Assembly (NCBI GenBank): GCA_964509425.1 | Contig: CAZDWZ010000002.1 | Span: 248,001-312,000, forward strand | DNA: 64,000 nucleotides | Source of the DNA: CAZDWZ01 sp964509425 | GTDB lineage: Bacteria; Bdellovibrionota_C; UBA2361; SZUA-149; CAZDWZ01 | Direction of reading: 5' to 3' | Shown: piece after piece, positions 27,000-36,716 of the stretch | Numbering within the stretch: the first letter of the stretch is position 1 | Layout: the number at the start of each line of letters is the position of its first letter | Notes under the pieces: generated by a model | What the model saw: the letters and a program-made list of their open reading frames with translations, nothing else | Told to the model about the DNA's origin: nothing | Database searches by the model: none | Made by a program: the position numbers and the translations under genes

Positions 27000-27485
27000 A
27001 TGCGCATCCTCGGTATCGCTCTGCTCCTCGGCTTTGCGGCGGCACTGACGGCCGCCGAACCCAAGGAAGCGGACAACTCGCCGGTGGTTGAAGCCTTCAA
27101 TCTGGGTGAACAGCTCGGAGAGTTGAAGGCAGCTCTGAAGTCGGCGACGCGTCTCTCGAAAACCCTGAAGGACGACAACCTGAAGAAGGAGCTGGACGCG
27201 CTCAACAAAACCGCCAGCGAACTCGACGCCGACATCCGGAACACGTTGAAGAAGAAGCTCCCCCTCGCGAAGGCGAACACAATCGCCCTCGGCCTCCTCA
27301 CGAAGAGCTTGGAGACGTGGACGAAGAAGGTCGAGGCCGATACCAAGAAAACGTCGGCCGTCGAAGACGATCGGTTCAACCGGAATTCGCTCCTCGAAGA
27401 TCTGGATTCTTACTTCAAGCAGGAGGACCGGCTCAGGAAGATGCTGAGCACGCCGGACTCCGAAAAGAAGGAGAAAAAGAAATGA
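27000..27485 (+). CDS. Small secreted coiled-coil protein of unknown function
   Basis: 161 residues. A signal peptide (MRILGIALLLGFAAALTAA) is followed by an almost wholly helical, Lys/Glu/Leu-rich chain with heptad spacing (for example KSATRLSKTLKDDNLKKELD), ending in KKEKKK. It is likely a periplasmic coiled coil. GC content appears higher than in clpA, and the gene sits between inverted copies of a 15-bp sequence (26922 and 27544), which suggests acquisition as a unit. No family recognised. Confidence 0.75.
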   Translation: MRILGIALLLGFAAALTAAEPKEADNSPVVEAFNLGEQLGELKAALKSATRLSKTLKDDNLKKELDALNKTASELDADIRNTLKKKLPLAKANTIALGLLTKSLETWTKKVEADTKKTSAVEDDRFNRNSLLEDLDSYFKQEDRLRKMLSTPDSEKKEKKK

Positions 27486-27495
27486 AGTCGAGATC

Positions 27496-27558
27496 GGGGA
27501 AGGTTTTGCGGAGTCTCAAGCGCTTCGCGCAAGGACAGGACTCCGCAAGACCTTCTCC
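27496..27558. terminator. Strong 20-bp stem between convergent genes
   Basis: GGGGAAGGTTTTGCGGAGTC (27496-27515) pairs along its full length with GACTCCGCAAGACCTTCTCC (about 27539-27558); the two non-Watson-Crick positions are G-U wobbles on the plus-strand RNA. It lies between the coiled-coil gene (+) and yggX (-). There is no T-run, so it may act as a transcript end or RNA-stability element. Confidence 0.5.
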
Positions 27559-27629
27559 GTCCGACTTCGTGCCGCGGCTTGTTTTCTCAACTCAGCCGCA
27601 AGCAGAGGATCGAGTTCGCGCTGGGGGAC

Positions 27630-27926
27630 CTAGGTGGGATTTCGTCCGCGCTCCGCGTTCTCCACTTCGACGACTTTAGTTTGCTTATCCAGGCCGAGAA
27701 AGGCTTCCATTTGCTTGAGCAGCATGTCGTACTGGGAGGCGTCGGACAGGTCGAGACGGTATTCGTTGATGACTTTTATCATCATATCGTCCCGCCACAT
27801 CGTCCACGCCTGGGCCGATACGTTTTCGAAAATTCTCTTTCCGAGCTCGCCTTCGAAGGGGACGGCGTCGAGTCCAGGGGCTTCCCGGCCCAGTTTGGCA
27901 CATTGCACCATCCTTGAAGCTGACAT
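27630..27926 (-). CDS. yggX: YggX-family oxidative damage protection / Fe(II)-trafficking protein
   Basis: 98 residues. Protects Fe-S proteins and DNA from oxidative damage in enteric bacteria. The family core is present: MVQCAKLGREAPGLD with the conserved Cys, GELGKRIFENVSAQAWTMW, MMIKVINEYRLDLSDA. The first ATG (27926) is preferred since GAGGAG lies 7 bases upstream. It is a single gene, convergent with the coiled-coil gene. Confidence 0.93.
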   Translation of the reverse strand: MSASRMVQCAKLGREAPGLDAVPFEGELGKRIFENVSAQAWTMWRDDMMIKVINEYRLDLSDASQYDMLLKQMEAFLGLDKQTKVVEVENAERGRNPT

Positions 27927-28212
27927 AATCTTTCTCCTCTGTTTCTGATTTTATCGCTCATCAGGTCTCGCGAGTGGAAGTTTCCCGCGGCCAGATTTTC
28001 ACCGTGATCGAGTCTGAAATCTTCAGGCCTTTCGTATATTTAGGCTGCTGGAGTAAACCCTTACCTGGAGGTCAACCGAATTTTAGCTCGGCTGACTCGA
28101 AGTCGCTGACTCAAGTTTCAGTTCCGGAGCGAAGAGCAGTTAACCCGTTTTGAACAAGATTACGCATAACACACTCCAGAGCCAAATGGCCGGCATCGCC
28201 AACTTGCACCGT

Positions 28213-28252
28213 GAACTTCAGAGCGAACTTCAGAGTGAACTCCAGAGCGAAC
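28213..28252. repeat. Tandem 12-bp repeats upstream of the binding-protein gene
   Basis: GAACTTCAGAGC, GAACTTCAGAGT and GAACTCCAGAGC follow each other without gaps, then GAAC begins a fourth. They lie in the 395-bp gene-free stretch 27927-28321, about 70 bp before the ATG at 28322. Spacing of 12 bp, just over one helical turn, would suit a protein-binding array, but mutation by slippage is as likely. Confidence 0.8.
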
Positions 28253-28321
28253 AATTCTCAATACACCCGCAGTGAACGCCGATAGCCGACAGTCTAACGA
28301 CGAAGGAATCTGAAATCGACC

Positions 28322-29656
28322 ATGGACAGCCCTGTTAGCACTGACAACGACGAAAAAAAAGGGATTCGCATTCCGGCCAAAGCGCTCAAGCAAGGTGGAG
28401 CGGCGGTTCTGGCGATCGTTCTCCTCCTTATTGCGTATTCTTTTTTCCGTCCGGAGACGAAGGTCGACGAAGGTCCAGGGCTGACGGCCGAATTCCCCGA
28501 GAACTCTTTTCGCGTTTTGATTGTCGTGGACCGATCGGAGGAGTCGCGGGATTTCGGATACTCCGCGCTTCGTGGCGCACGCGCCATCGCTTCAAAATTG
28601 AATGAAAATGGAGGAATTCGCGAGCATCCAGTCGCCGTTCGGCTGATGCAGGTTGGGGTATCCGAAGAAGAGATATTCGAGAACTTGCACCGGATGCTGA
28701 CGGCACAGCCTATTCAGCTGCTCATCGACGCGACGGCGGAAACGGTGTCGCCAGGTGCCGTGCGCGCGGCTCACGAAACGAAAACATTAACGATGATCCT
28801 TCGAGACGGAGCTTGCCGAACGGGAAGCCGCCTCCCTGAAGGAAAAGTGTCTCCCTACGTATGGGCAATCGGACTTACTCGTGAATCCACGCTTGAGCCA
28901 TTCCTTACTTTTCTCTCAGAGAAGCGGAGCAAGCCCGAGAGCGATTTCCATGTGCTCTTTCTCGGCGGCGATACGCCGCTTGATCAAGATGTCATCGACT
29001 CCGTTCGGCATGAAAGCGAGAGCCTTGGATTCAAAACTGTTGATGCGCTCATCTACGACATTCGCTTGAACGATTTCTATTCTGTTGCCCGCGATATTCT
29101 CTCTCGATTGCCTGACGTCGTGTTTGTCTCGAATCGCATGCAGCCATCACGGCTCTTCATGGAACAAGCCTATAAACTTTCGCTTGTGCGCGACATGGCG
29201 ATCGCCGGGTACGAGGTTTTTTCTGAGGAGTGGTCGAAGAATTTCGGGAAATTCACCGAAGGCGTTTACACGGTCGGGCGTTACGCTGCCGGAGTGAATA
29301 CGGCGGAGAGCAAAGAATTCATCAGCTATCTCACGAGGCCTCCGAAGGACGAGGAAGAGAAACTGAAGGGGAAGCTAAAACAGCCAAACAACCCGGACGC
29401 TTCGGCTGCATCCGCCTGGTCGGCCATTGCCATGGTGGCGCAGGTCATGAGCCACACACCGTCTCTTGACTACACAAAAATTCAGAAAAAAATGGAGGAG
29501 TCCGAATTCTTCCTCCCGAATGGTCGAGCTTTCTTCAATCCCAAGAACCACGTGCTCGTCCAGAAGATGTTCGCGTTACGGGTGAAAGGCGGAAAATATG
29601 AGCTGATCGAAGAGCTTGGCGATGCCCAACACCCTGAGACTTTTGGCTGTAATTAG
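28322..29656 (+). CDS. Membrane-anchored periplasmic-binding-like protein
   Basis: 444 residues. The N-terminus is short and basic, then one membrane segment (GGAAVLAIVLLLIAYSFF), then a type I periplasmic binding fold: NSFRVLIVVDRSEESRDFGY, ALRGARAIASKLNENGGI, LLIDATAE, FHVLFLGGDTPLD and PDVVFVSNRMQPSRLFMEQA. It is related in fold to the LpoA-like protein at 3637-5646 and to branched-chain amino-acid receptors, but it keeps an uncleaved anchor, and no transporter genes are adjacent. A sensor or cell-wall regulator role is inference. Confidence 0.75.
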   Translation: MDSPVSTDNDEKKGIRIPAKALKQGGAAVLAIVLLLIAYSFFRPETKVDEGPGLTAEFPENSFRVLIVVDRSEESRDFGYSALRGARAIASKLNENGGIREHPVAVRLMQVGVSEEEIFENLHRMLTAQPIQLLIDATAETVSPGAVRAAHETKTLTMILRDGACRTGSRLPEGKVSPYVWAIGLTRESTLEPFLTFLSEKRSKPESDFHVLFLGGDTPLDQDVIDSVRHESESLGFKTVDALIYDIRLNDFYSVARDILSRLPDVVFVSNRMQPSRLFMEQAYKLSLVRDMAIAGYEVFSEEWSKNFGKFTEGVYTVGRYAAGVNTAESKEFISYLTRPPKDEEEKLKGKLKQPNNPDASAASAWSAIAMVAQVMSHTPSLDYTKIQKKMEESEFFLPNGRAFFNPKNHVLVQKMFALRVKGGKYELIEELGDAQHPETFGCN

Positions 29657-29849
29657 TTCCCGAATCGGAGCGACGGCGCCCTCGAAGCGGTCCCTCAAGA
29701 ACATGAAAAAGCCTCCTCGTGAGACCCCTCTCCGCGAGCCCTGAATTTTGGGCCAATTTTCGCCTCCGGAAGGTGCGGAGAATATTGGCTATTTTCCGAC
29801 AAGATCAGCAATTGAATCGCTTCTCTTCCCCCCGCACTCTAATTCTCTG

Positions 29850-30725
29850 ATGCGTCGCGTTTTTCCGAGAACTGAGGAGAGCGGCACTCGTGCGCTGAGC
29901 AGAAAGGGCTCAGCGCAAAAGGCAACCGCAGCGGCACTAAAGTTTGACCGAGTTTCTGCTTTGGGAAAGAACAACGTGAAACCGAAAGAGAAGTCTTCTC
30001 CACAGTCCATCCGCTCAATGGGACCAGACGAAAGAGAGGAACTCATACGAACGTTCTTGCCCCTCGTTAAACGTGTGGTGCACCGGTTAGCCGGCAGGCT
30101 CCCTGCTGAGGTCGACATCAAGGAGATGTTGAACTCGGGAATCATCGGTCTCGTAGACGCCCTCGAAAAATACGATCCCAAACACGAAACAAATTTCTCC
30201 ACATACGCGCAGTTCCGGATTCGAGGGACGATCCTCGACAGCTTCAGAGTTCAGGACTGGGTTCCTCGCTCTCTCCGGCACAAAGCCCACAAGCTTGAGA
30301 GTACCTATCTCAAGCTGGAACAAGATCTCGGCCGCCCTGCAGAAGACCATGAAGTCGCGAGCTCGATGGGAGTTGATATTGAAACTCTCCATCGAATGCT
30401 CGGCGAAGTCAGCGGGGTGGTCATGTTAAGCCTCGAAGAGCTCGGATTTGGTCACGGCGAGGAACGCTTCCGCGCTGATGAATCTCTCCCAAGCAGCAAG
30501 CCGGATCCACTCTTTAATCTCCTGGAAGGCGAGAGAGTGGAGATCATCGCCCGGGCACTTGACCGCCTCCCCGAGAAGGAGCGCCTCGTCATTACTCTCT
30601 ATTTTTACGAGGAGCTGAACCTCAAAGAAATCGGAGAGATCATCGGTGTGACGGAGTCCCGAGCCTCGCAAATCCGCTCACGTGCCCTCCTCCGCCTGCG
30701 TTCGTATCTCAAGCGAGCGCTCTGA
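29850..30725 (+). CDS. fliA: RNA polymerase sigma factor, FliA (sigma-28) type
   Basis: Region 2 (FLPLVKRVVHRLAGRLPAEVD, DLLNSG-like MLNSGIIGLVDALEKYDP, FSTYAQFRIRGTILDSFR) leads to region 3 and then region 4 (LPEKERLVITLYFYEELNLK, EIGEIIGVTESRASQIRSRAL). The RIRG and D-W-VPRSLR features mark the FliA/WhiG group that drives late flagellar genes. No flagellar genes lie nearby. The start is uncertain: the frame opens at 29748 (TTG), ATG codons are at 29850 and 30018, and none has a good ribosome site. Homology begins near 30018. Confidence 0.88.
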   Translation: MRRVFPRTEESGTRALSRKGSAQKATAAALKFDRVSALGKNNVKPKEKSSPQSIRSMGPDEREELIRTFLPLVKRVVHRLAGRLPAEVDIKEMLNSGIIGLVDALEKYDPKHETNFSTYAQFRIRGTILDSFRVQDWVPRSLRHKAHKLESTYLKLEQDLGRPAEDHEVASSMGVDIETLHRMLGEVSGVVMLSLEELGFGHGEERFRADESLPSSKPDPLFNLLEGERVEIIARALDRLPEKERLVITLYFYEELNLKEIGEIIGVTESRASQIRSRALLRLRSYLKRAL

Positions 30726-30755
30726 TCCGAAAGCAACTCTTGGCTGATTAACCGA

Positions 30756-30778
30756 TCACCGAAAATTTTCTTCGGTGA
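30756..30778 (+). terminator. Hairpin after the sigma-factor gene
   Basis: TCACCGAA/TTCGGTGA (8-bp arms, 7-base loop) lies 31 bp past the stop at 30725. There is no T-run, so termination is only possible. Confidence 0.35.
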
Positions 30779-30954
30779 GGTTCGACTTGCAGTTGGAAAA
30801 AGCGGCTCACTTGGCACACGGGCTTTCTGCAAGTAATCTTTCGTTGATCGATAGACCCGAAGGCCCGAGCTAACTTTGTCGGCGAATTCCCCTTCGCCTT
30901 CGAGCTCTTTGGTTTCCGAATCCCGGCGCGTTAACGTTCCCCGCTCTCTTCTTT

Positions 30955-33900
30955 TTATGCGTTCGCGATTTTGTCGTGTCGCGGAGAATCCTCCTCCACT
31001 GGCAGGAGCCGGGTGAGTATCTTTGTGAGCGCAGTGTGGTCCACCGGCTTTACCAGGTGACCGTCAAACCCCGCCTCCTTAGATCGTTGCCGGTCTTCCT
31101 CTTGAGCCCAGCCGGTCACCGCGACCAGCAGCATGCCCTTACTCCACCACTGTTTCCGTATTCTACGTGCCACTTCGTAGCCGTTTAACCTCGGCGATCC
31201 AATGTCGAGCAAGACCAGCGCAGGGCTGAAAGTCGCCGCCGCTTCGATCGCTTCGATCCCGTCGTAGGCCGTGCGTGTCACATTCCCCATTAGGGTCAAC
31301 AGCTGCGCCATCGACTCGGCGGAGTCCCGGTTATCATCGACAACGAGTATGCGGCGCGCAGTCAACGGCGGCAACTCGTTGGTGTTCGGCTCGTGAGGTG
31401 GCAGATGAGCCAAGTCCGGCGAGAGCGGCAGACGCACCATAAATTCACTACCCGCACCAACTCCGGCACTATGGACGGTCACCGTTCCCCCGTGCAGCTC
31501 TACTAAATTTTTTACTAGTGTCAGACCGATACCCAGCCCGCTCACCGACCGCTCCAGTGAGGCATCGACCTGCATGAACATGTCGAAGATAAGGGGGAGC
31601 TGGTCCGCGGCGATGCCAATGCCCGTGTCTCGCACCCCGATCACTGCCTCCTCGCCCTCCTGCTTTGTGGTAAGCGAAATTTGGCCGCCCTTGTTGGTAA
31701 ACTTGCAGGCGTTGTTCAAAAGGTTCCCAACCACCTGGACTAGCCGAGTCGGGTCGGCGTTCAAGTAGATTGGCGACGGCTGCAAGGTGACCGTCAACTC
31801 GTGGCCCATGTTGTCGTGGAGGGAGCGGTTGGCTTCGATCGCCTGATGCACCACGGATGAAAGTTCCACCCTGCCGCGGCGGAGCTCGATATTGCCGCGG
31901 CTGATGCGGCTGACATCAAGTAGGTCGTCCACCAAGCGGACCATCTGGCCAACCTGCCGTTCCATCATCTCGGAGGCCGATCGAGCGGCGGAATCGCTCC
32001 CGTTTGTCAACAGCAGGACTTGCACGGCGTTACGGATCGGGGCGAGCGGGTTCCGCAACTCATGCGCCAACATCGCCAGGAACTCAGTTTTACGGCGGTC
32101 GGCCAAAGAGAGATCCGCGGCGTTCTGGCGGAGTTCGTTCTCCATTTCCCGCTGCTCGGTGATGTCACGAGAAACCGAGACGATCCGAACGATATGTCCA
32201 CAGTCATCACGAACGGGTGCAACGAGGACGTCCCAACACTTCTGTGTCCCTTTCGCCGTCGGGCAGAACGCTTGAAAACGCTCCGTCATTCCGCCCTTGA
32301 CCGCCGTGACAGCGGCGGCAACGCGGCGACGCGCTTCCGTCGGCCAAAGCGTTTCCCACTCCTTTCCCGAGAGCGGAGCAAAGTCGTCGATCTCCATCAG
32401 GCACAAACCGTTGGTGTTCATCGTCAACAGACACCCGTCGGCGTCGAGCACCTTAACACAATCCGGACTGCTCTCCAGCACCGTGCGATTGAACTCTTCA
32501 CTAACTCTCAATGCCTGTTCCGCGCGCCTACTTTCCGTAACGTCACGGGTAAACCAACGGGTGTGAATGAATCGCCCGTCCTCCCGCATAACACTGGAGT
32601 CTATGAGAACACATCTGATGGACCCATCCTTGCACCGCAATCGGGCCTCATATTCGTGAAGTGTCTCGCCCCCCTGCAACCTCAGCAGGATGTCGTGGAT
32701 CACGTCCCCGTCAGCGTGGAACTCGGCGATGTTGTGTCCAACGTATTCATCGGGGGAGTAGCCCAGCATGTCCAACTCGTGGCGGTTGGCTCGGAGGATG
32801 GTCCCGTCCGGCCCCACCCATTGCAGACCAATGGCGGCGTGCTCGAAAAAGTCGGACAGATCCCGCTCGCGGCGCTGCAATCGCTCGTCGGCCCGTTTGC
32901 GCCCAGTGATGTCGCGGGCGATTTTCGCCGCCCCGATGACTCGACCGGAGGCGTCATTTATCGGCGAGACGGTCAGCGAAATGTCCAGCAAACTCCCGTC
33001 TTTTCGACGGCGTACGGTCTCGTAGTGGGTTACCGTTTCACCCTGTCGAACGCGTGACAGAATATCGGACTCCTCATTGACGCGATCCGGGGGCATTAAA
33101 ATCGCGATCCGGCTTCCGACGACCTCTTCGGCAAGGTATGCAAAAAGCCGCTCCGCTCCTTTGTTCCAGCTGGTGATAACCCCGTCCAGGGTGATGCTGA
33201 TGATCGCGTCGTCGGAAGATCTGACGATGGCACCCAGATGCGACGTAACCTCTTCTGCGCGCTTCATCGAATCCACATCGACCAGCACCACGACGACACC
33301 ATCGATCTTATTGTCCACGGTTCGGTAGGGACGAACCCGAAAGGAATACCAATGACCAGTCTTGTCCCGGACTTCGCATTCTCGCACGCCGACGTTACCG
33401 AGCGCCTCCACGAGCAGCGGTTCCAATTCCGGAAGTCCCTCCAGATTGAGCTTGATGTCAGCGAGAGGACGTCCGACATCCGTGGGGATGAGGTTGAGCA
33501 ACTTCTCCGCCATCGGCGTGAACCGCCGTACGCGAAGGTCCGGTCCAAGCATGACGATGGACATCTCCACGCTCCCGATCAGGTTGACGAGGTCATTGTT
33601 GACCCGGTTCAGCTCGGCGTTCCGGTTATTCAGCTCGTCGTTAACGGTCGCGAGCTCCTCGTTGCTCGCCTGGATTTCTTCCTTAGAGGTTTCGAGCTCC
33701 TCGTTCGCGCTTTGGAGTTCCTCGTTGGCAGACTGAACTTCCTCGTTCGCCGATTGCAATTCTTCATTCGCGGCCTCTTGTTGCTCAATCACCGATTGCA
33801 AATACTCTCGGGTGGCCGCCAACTCTTCCGCCAGGCGCACGTCATCGGGGGCAGCGAACTGGATCTCACGCGGAACACGAGAGGTCGCATGCTCGTCACG

Positions 33901-35832
33901 CGGCGAGTTCTGACTTCTGTCCTCGAATAGGATCAGGAATCCGCCGTCGTTAGCTCCGCCTTGCCCCTTGAGTGGAATCACTTCAATCGCGATTTCGTGA
34001 TGGCCACCGCTCGATTTGACCCGCAACCTCTCCTCTCGCACTGGGGCGCCCTCCATCCGCGCTCGCAGCACCGCCGCGCGGACGGCGACGAGCAATCCTT
34101 CGCGAAGCATCTTTAGCAGGCTCAGGCTGGCCTTACCGGGGGCCGGTGCAAGAAATGGCCCGGTGTCGCCGCGGTACTGCAAGATGTCCAATTCGGCGGA
34201 GACGACTACGCCGGGCGGGGCAAATCTGTTCGAGAGTAGGCGATCTGCTTCCCGAGGAAGATCTGTCGCGTCGCTCCGTTTGGCCGCGAACGGACCGAAC
34301 GGGGTGCGTGGTTCCCAGCCGGGTTGCATCGGGAAATAGCGGCGGCCCGGACGGGCATCCGGATTCTTGACGAATATTTTATGCTTGGCGTCCAGGGCCT
34401 CGAAAAGGTTGCGGTGAGTTCCGATTGTCTCCGAACCACCTAACCACAGGAATCCCTCGCTCTTCAGCGCGTAGTGCAGAGCCGGCATGATCTTCTGTTG
34501 CAGCACGGGCTCTAGGTAGATGAGTAGGTTACGGCAACTGATCATGTCGATGCGTGAGAACGGTGGATCGGCGAGCACATTGTGCCGCGAGAAGATGCAA
34601 GCATCGCGGATCGACTTCGTAATTCGGTAGTTGCCATCAATCTGGGTGAAGAACCGCCGCAGACGTTCTGGCGATACATCCTGTTCGATGTGCTTGGGGT
34701 AAACGCCTGCGCGCGCTTTCTCAATGCCCGCGGCGTTCAGATCGCTGGCGAAGAGTTGAAACGGCACTTGGCTCCCCGCCGCCTCAGCCGCCTCTGTGAA
34801 CGCGATTGCCAGTGAGTACGCCTCTTGCCCGGTCGAGCAACCGAGAGTCCAGAGCCTCACGGGGTCGTGAAGAGAACGGTCTTTGAGCAAGCGGGGGAAC
34901 ACTTGGCTCTTCAGCGCATCGACCGACTCCGGATCGCGAAAAAAGCTGGTAACGCAGATGAGGATGTCCTGGTAGAGCGCATCCAATTCGGCCGGGTTTT
35001 GCCGCAGAAATCGCACGTACTCATCCATGCCCTCGATTTTTTGGAATACCATGCGGCGGGTGACGCGACGGTACAGCGTGTTAAACTTGTATCCGGCAAA
35101 ATCAACTCCCGATGCCTGCTTGAGGAGCTGCATGACGAGCGCGAGGTTAGGTTTGTCGTTCGTCTCCCATGCCACTGCCTCCGGCACTGCGTAAGCGTGC
35201 CGACCGATTCGCGCTATCTCAAGCGCTATATCGGCGGGCGACAAGACGAAGTCCACGCATCCGGAAGCGATGGCGCTATGCGGCATCCCCTCATGCTGGG
35301 CCGAGGCGTCCTGGGCAAACGTGATGCCGCCCTCGCCTTTAATTGTTTCAAGGCCAATCGTGCCGTCGGTGGCGGTACCGGAGAGGACGACGCCTATAGC
35401 CTGATGCCTCCGCTCGTCGGCGAGCGAGCGGAAGAACTGATCGATCGGGTGAGGGGCACCGCGACTCTCGCGAGGGAGGAGCTGCAACTTCCCCGAAGCA
35501 ATCACCATGCTTCGGCCGGGCGGGATGACGTAAACGTGATTTGGCTCAACGGTCGGCTCGTCTTGGACCTCCTGGACCCCCATTTTTGTCGTCCGCGATA
35601 GAATTTCCGTCAGCGCGCTCGGGTGCGATGGGGCTAGGTGCTGGACGATGACGAAAGCCATGCCGGTGTCCTCCGGCAATGCCTTCAAAAACTGAGTGAG
35701 CGCATCAAGGCCTCCAGCTGACGCTCCGACGCCGACGACGGGGAAAGATGGAGCTTGGTTCGAAGCTTCGCGGGGGTCCACCGCATCGCCCACCGGCTGT
35801 TGGGGGGATTGCCCCGACGAAGGGTCGGTCAT
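30955..35832 (-). CDS. CheB-CheR-PAS-histidine kinase-receiver fusion protein
   Basis: 1625 residues. Order: CheB methylesterase (about 28-210: GVGASAGGLDAL, QHLAPSHPS, TATDGTIG), CheR methyltransferase (about 225-480: LWTLGCSTGQEAYSLAI), a Gln/Glu/Asn-rich coiled coil (near 690-760, repeats of SANEELQ), at least four PAS domains (about 760-1240), HisKA (FLAMLAHELRNPLAPI), ATPase domain (GNLLNNACKFTNKGG, VRDTGIGI) and a C-terminal receiver with phospho-Asp in LVLLDIGSP. CheB lacks its own receiver. Such fusions are widespread; methylation of a chemoreceptor is not established. GC content is visibly higher than around it. Cytoplasmic, with no membrane segment seen. Confidence 0.93.
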   Translation of the reverse strand: MTDPSSGQSPQQPVGDAVDPREASNQAPSFPVVGVGASAGGLDALTQFLKALPEDTGMAFVIVQHLAPSHPSALTEILSRTTKMGVQEVQDEPTVEPNHVYVIPPGRSMVIASGKLQLLPRESRGAPHPIDQFFRSLADERRHQAIGVVLSGTATDGTIGLETIKGEGGITFAQDASAQHEGMPHSAIASGCVDFVLSPADIALEIARIGRHAYAVPEAVAWETNDKPNLALVMQLLKQASGVDFAGYKFNTLYRRVTRRMVFQKIEGMDEYVRFLRQNPAELDALYQDILICVTSFFRDPESVDALKSQVFPRLLKDRSLHDPVRLWTLGCSTGQEAYSLAIAFTEAAEAAGSQVPFQLFASDLNAAGIEKARAGVYPKHIEQDVSPERLRRFFTQIDGNYRITKSIRDACIFSRHNVLADPPFSRIDMISCRNLLIYLEPVLQQKIMPALHYALKSEGFLWLGGSETIGTHRNLFEALDAKHKIFVKNPDARPGRRYFPMQPGWEPRTPFGPFAAKRSDATDLPREADRLLSNRFAPPGVVVSAELDILQYRGDTGPFLAPAPGKASLSLLKMLREGLLVAVRAAVLRARMEGAPVREERLRVKSSGGHHEIAIEVIPLKGQGGANDGGFLILFEDRSQNSPRDEHATSRVPREIQFAAPDDVRLAEELAATREYLQSVIEQQEAANEELQSANEEVQSANEELQSANEELETSKEEIQASNEELATVNDELNNRNAELNRVNNDLVNLIGSVEMSIVMLGPDLRVRRFTPMAEKLLNLIPTDVGRPLADIKLNLEGLPELEPLLVEALGNVGVRECEVRDKTGHWYSFRVRPYRTVDNKIDGVVVVLVDVDSMKRAEEVTSHLGAIVRSSDDAIISITLDGVITSWNKGAERLFAYLAEEVVGSRIAILMPPDRVNEESDILSRVRQGETVTHYETVRRRKDGSLLDISLTVSPINDASGRVIGAAKIARDITGRKRADERLQRRERDLSDFFEHAAIGLQWVGPDGTILRANRHELDMLGYSPDEYVGHNIAEFHADGDVIHDILLRLQGGETLHEYEARLRCKDGSIRCVLIDSSVMREDGRFIHTRWFTRDVTESRRAEQALRVSEEFNRTVLESSPDCVKVLDADGCLLTMNTNGLCLMEIDDFAPLSGKEWETLWPTEARRRVAAAVTAVKGGMTERFQAFCPTAKGTQKCWDVLVAPVRDDCGHIVRIVSVSRDITEQREMENELRQNAADLSLADRRKTEFLAMLAHELRNPLAPIRNAVQVLLLTNGSDSAARSASEMMERQVGQMVRLVDDLLDVSRISRGNIELRRGRVELSSVVHQAIEANRSLHDNMGHELTVTLQPSPIYLNADPTRLVQVVGNLLNNACKFTNKGGQISLTTKQEGEEAVIGVRDTGIGIAADQLPLIFDMFMQVDASLERSVSGLGIGLTLVKNLVELHGGTVTVHSAGVGAGSEFMVRLPLSPDLAHLPPHEPNTNELPPLTARRILVVDDNRDSAESMAQLLTLMGNVTRTAYDGIEAIEAAATFSPALVLLDIGSPRLNGYEVARRIRKQWWSKGMLLVAVTGWAQEEDRQRSKEAGFDGHLVKPVDHTALTKILTRLLPVEEDSPRHDKIANA

Positions 35833-36716
35833 GAGAAGTTCTCTAGCGGGCGTGGCCCGGCCCGTGTGCGTGCGGGCGGCGTCACAAGCTGCCGCTTACC
35901 CCTCAATCCAAATAAGCGTTTGATGCTCCAATTCACAGCGTCATCTGCCTCATCCTTATGGCCGGCAGCCGTTTATCCATCCAAAACGGGCGGATGACAA
36001 GCAGAGCCGTGGCGAGGCAACTCGACCTGTGCTGTCTCGCTCCGCTGGCGGTCGGCTTCCGTGCGCAAGACCGACGGGGCCGCGCTCGAGACGCAGGCGG
36101 TTAAAATCGCCCAGTTTTTCGACTCTCGACCTCTCCTGTACAGGCCCGTAACCGATCGTCGAACTCTCAAAGACGTCGTACTAGAACGTCGCGCATTTCG
36201 CAGAAACTGTTGAATGTGTCGTAATCAATGTTCGATGTCCTGTGCCTCCGGGAGCACCTGGCATCTGGCGGGTCTCGCCCACACCTTTCCGCCGTGGAAC
36301 TCAGGAACCATCCTTTCGACTAATCTGAGGTATCGGCGGCGAGGGGGTTAGAGTTTCCTGGTCAACGGCTTAGCCGAGAGGAAGGGGGAACTGGTTAAGT
36401 ACAGGGTCATGAGACTTCGTAGGGCCTCGTAGGGCTAGCTTAGACTCTGCTCGAGATCGATCGGATCGTTACTGGATCGATCCATTAGCGCCTGTTTCGA
36501 CTGTTGGCGGAAAACTTTCCTGGACTGATCACTTGAATCGAAAGGACCTCAATCGCCACCGACAGGAGAGGAATTGTTTTCGATCTTTCGATCGAAATAC
36601 CATCGCCAAATAAACGGGACGGGAAAACGTAAGGAAATTATCGGGTATGCATAACGAATTATTTTCATATCTTGTGCGGTCAGTAAGATTCAATCACCAA
36701 AACTGCAAAGGAATCC
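35833..36716. other. 0.9-kb divergent spacer without a recognised gene
   Basis: No frame here has both a ribosome site and recognisable content. The first 340 bases share the high GC of the kinase gene; the rest is AT-richer, with clustered GATCGATC and TCGATC words around 36456-36485. Promoters for both flanking genes must lie here, but I cannot place them. Confidence 0.5.

Noticed and set aside
32020..33057. 345-codon plus-strand frame inside the CheB-CheR kinase
   Set aside because: Antisense to well-supported PAS and kinase domains.
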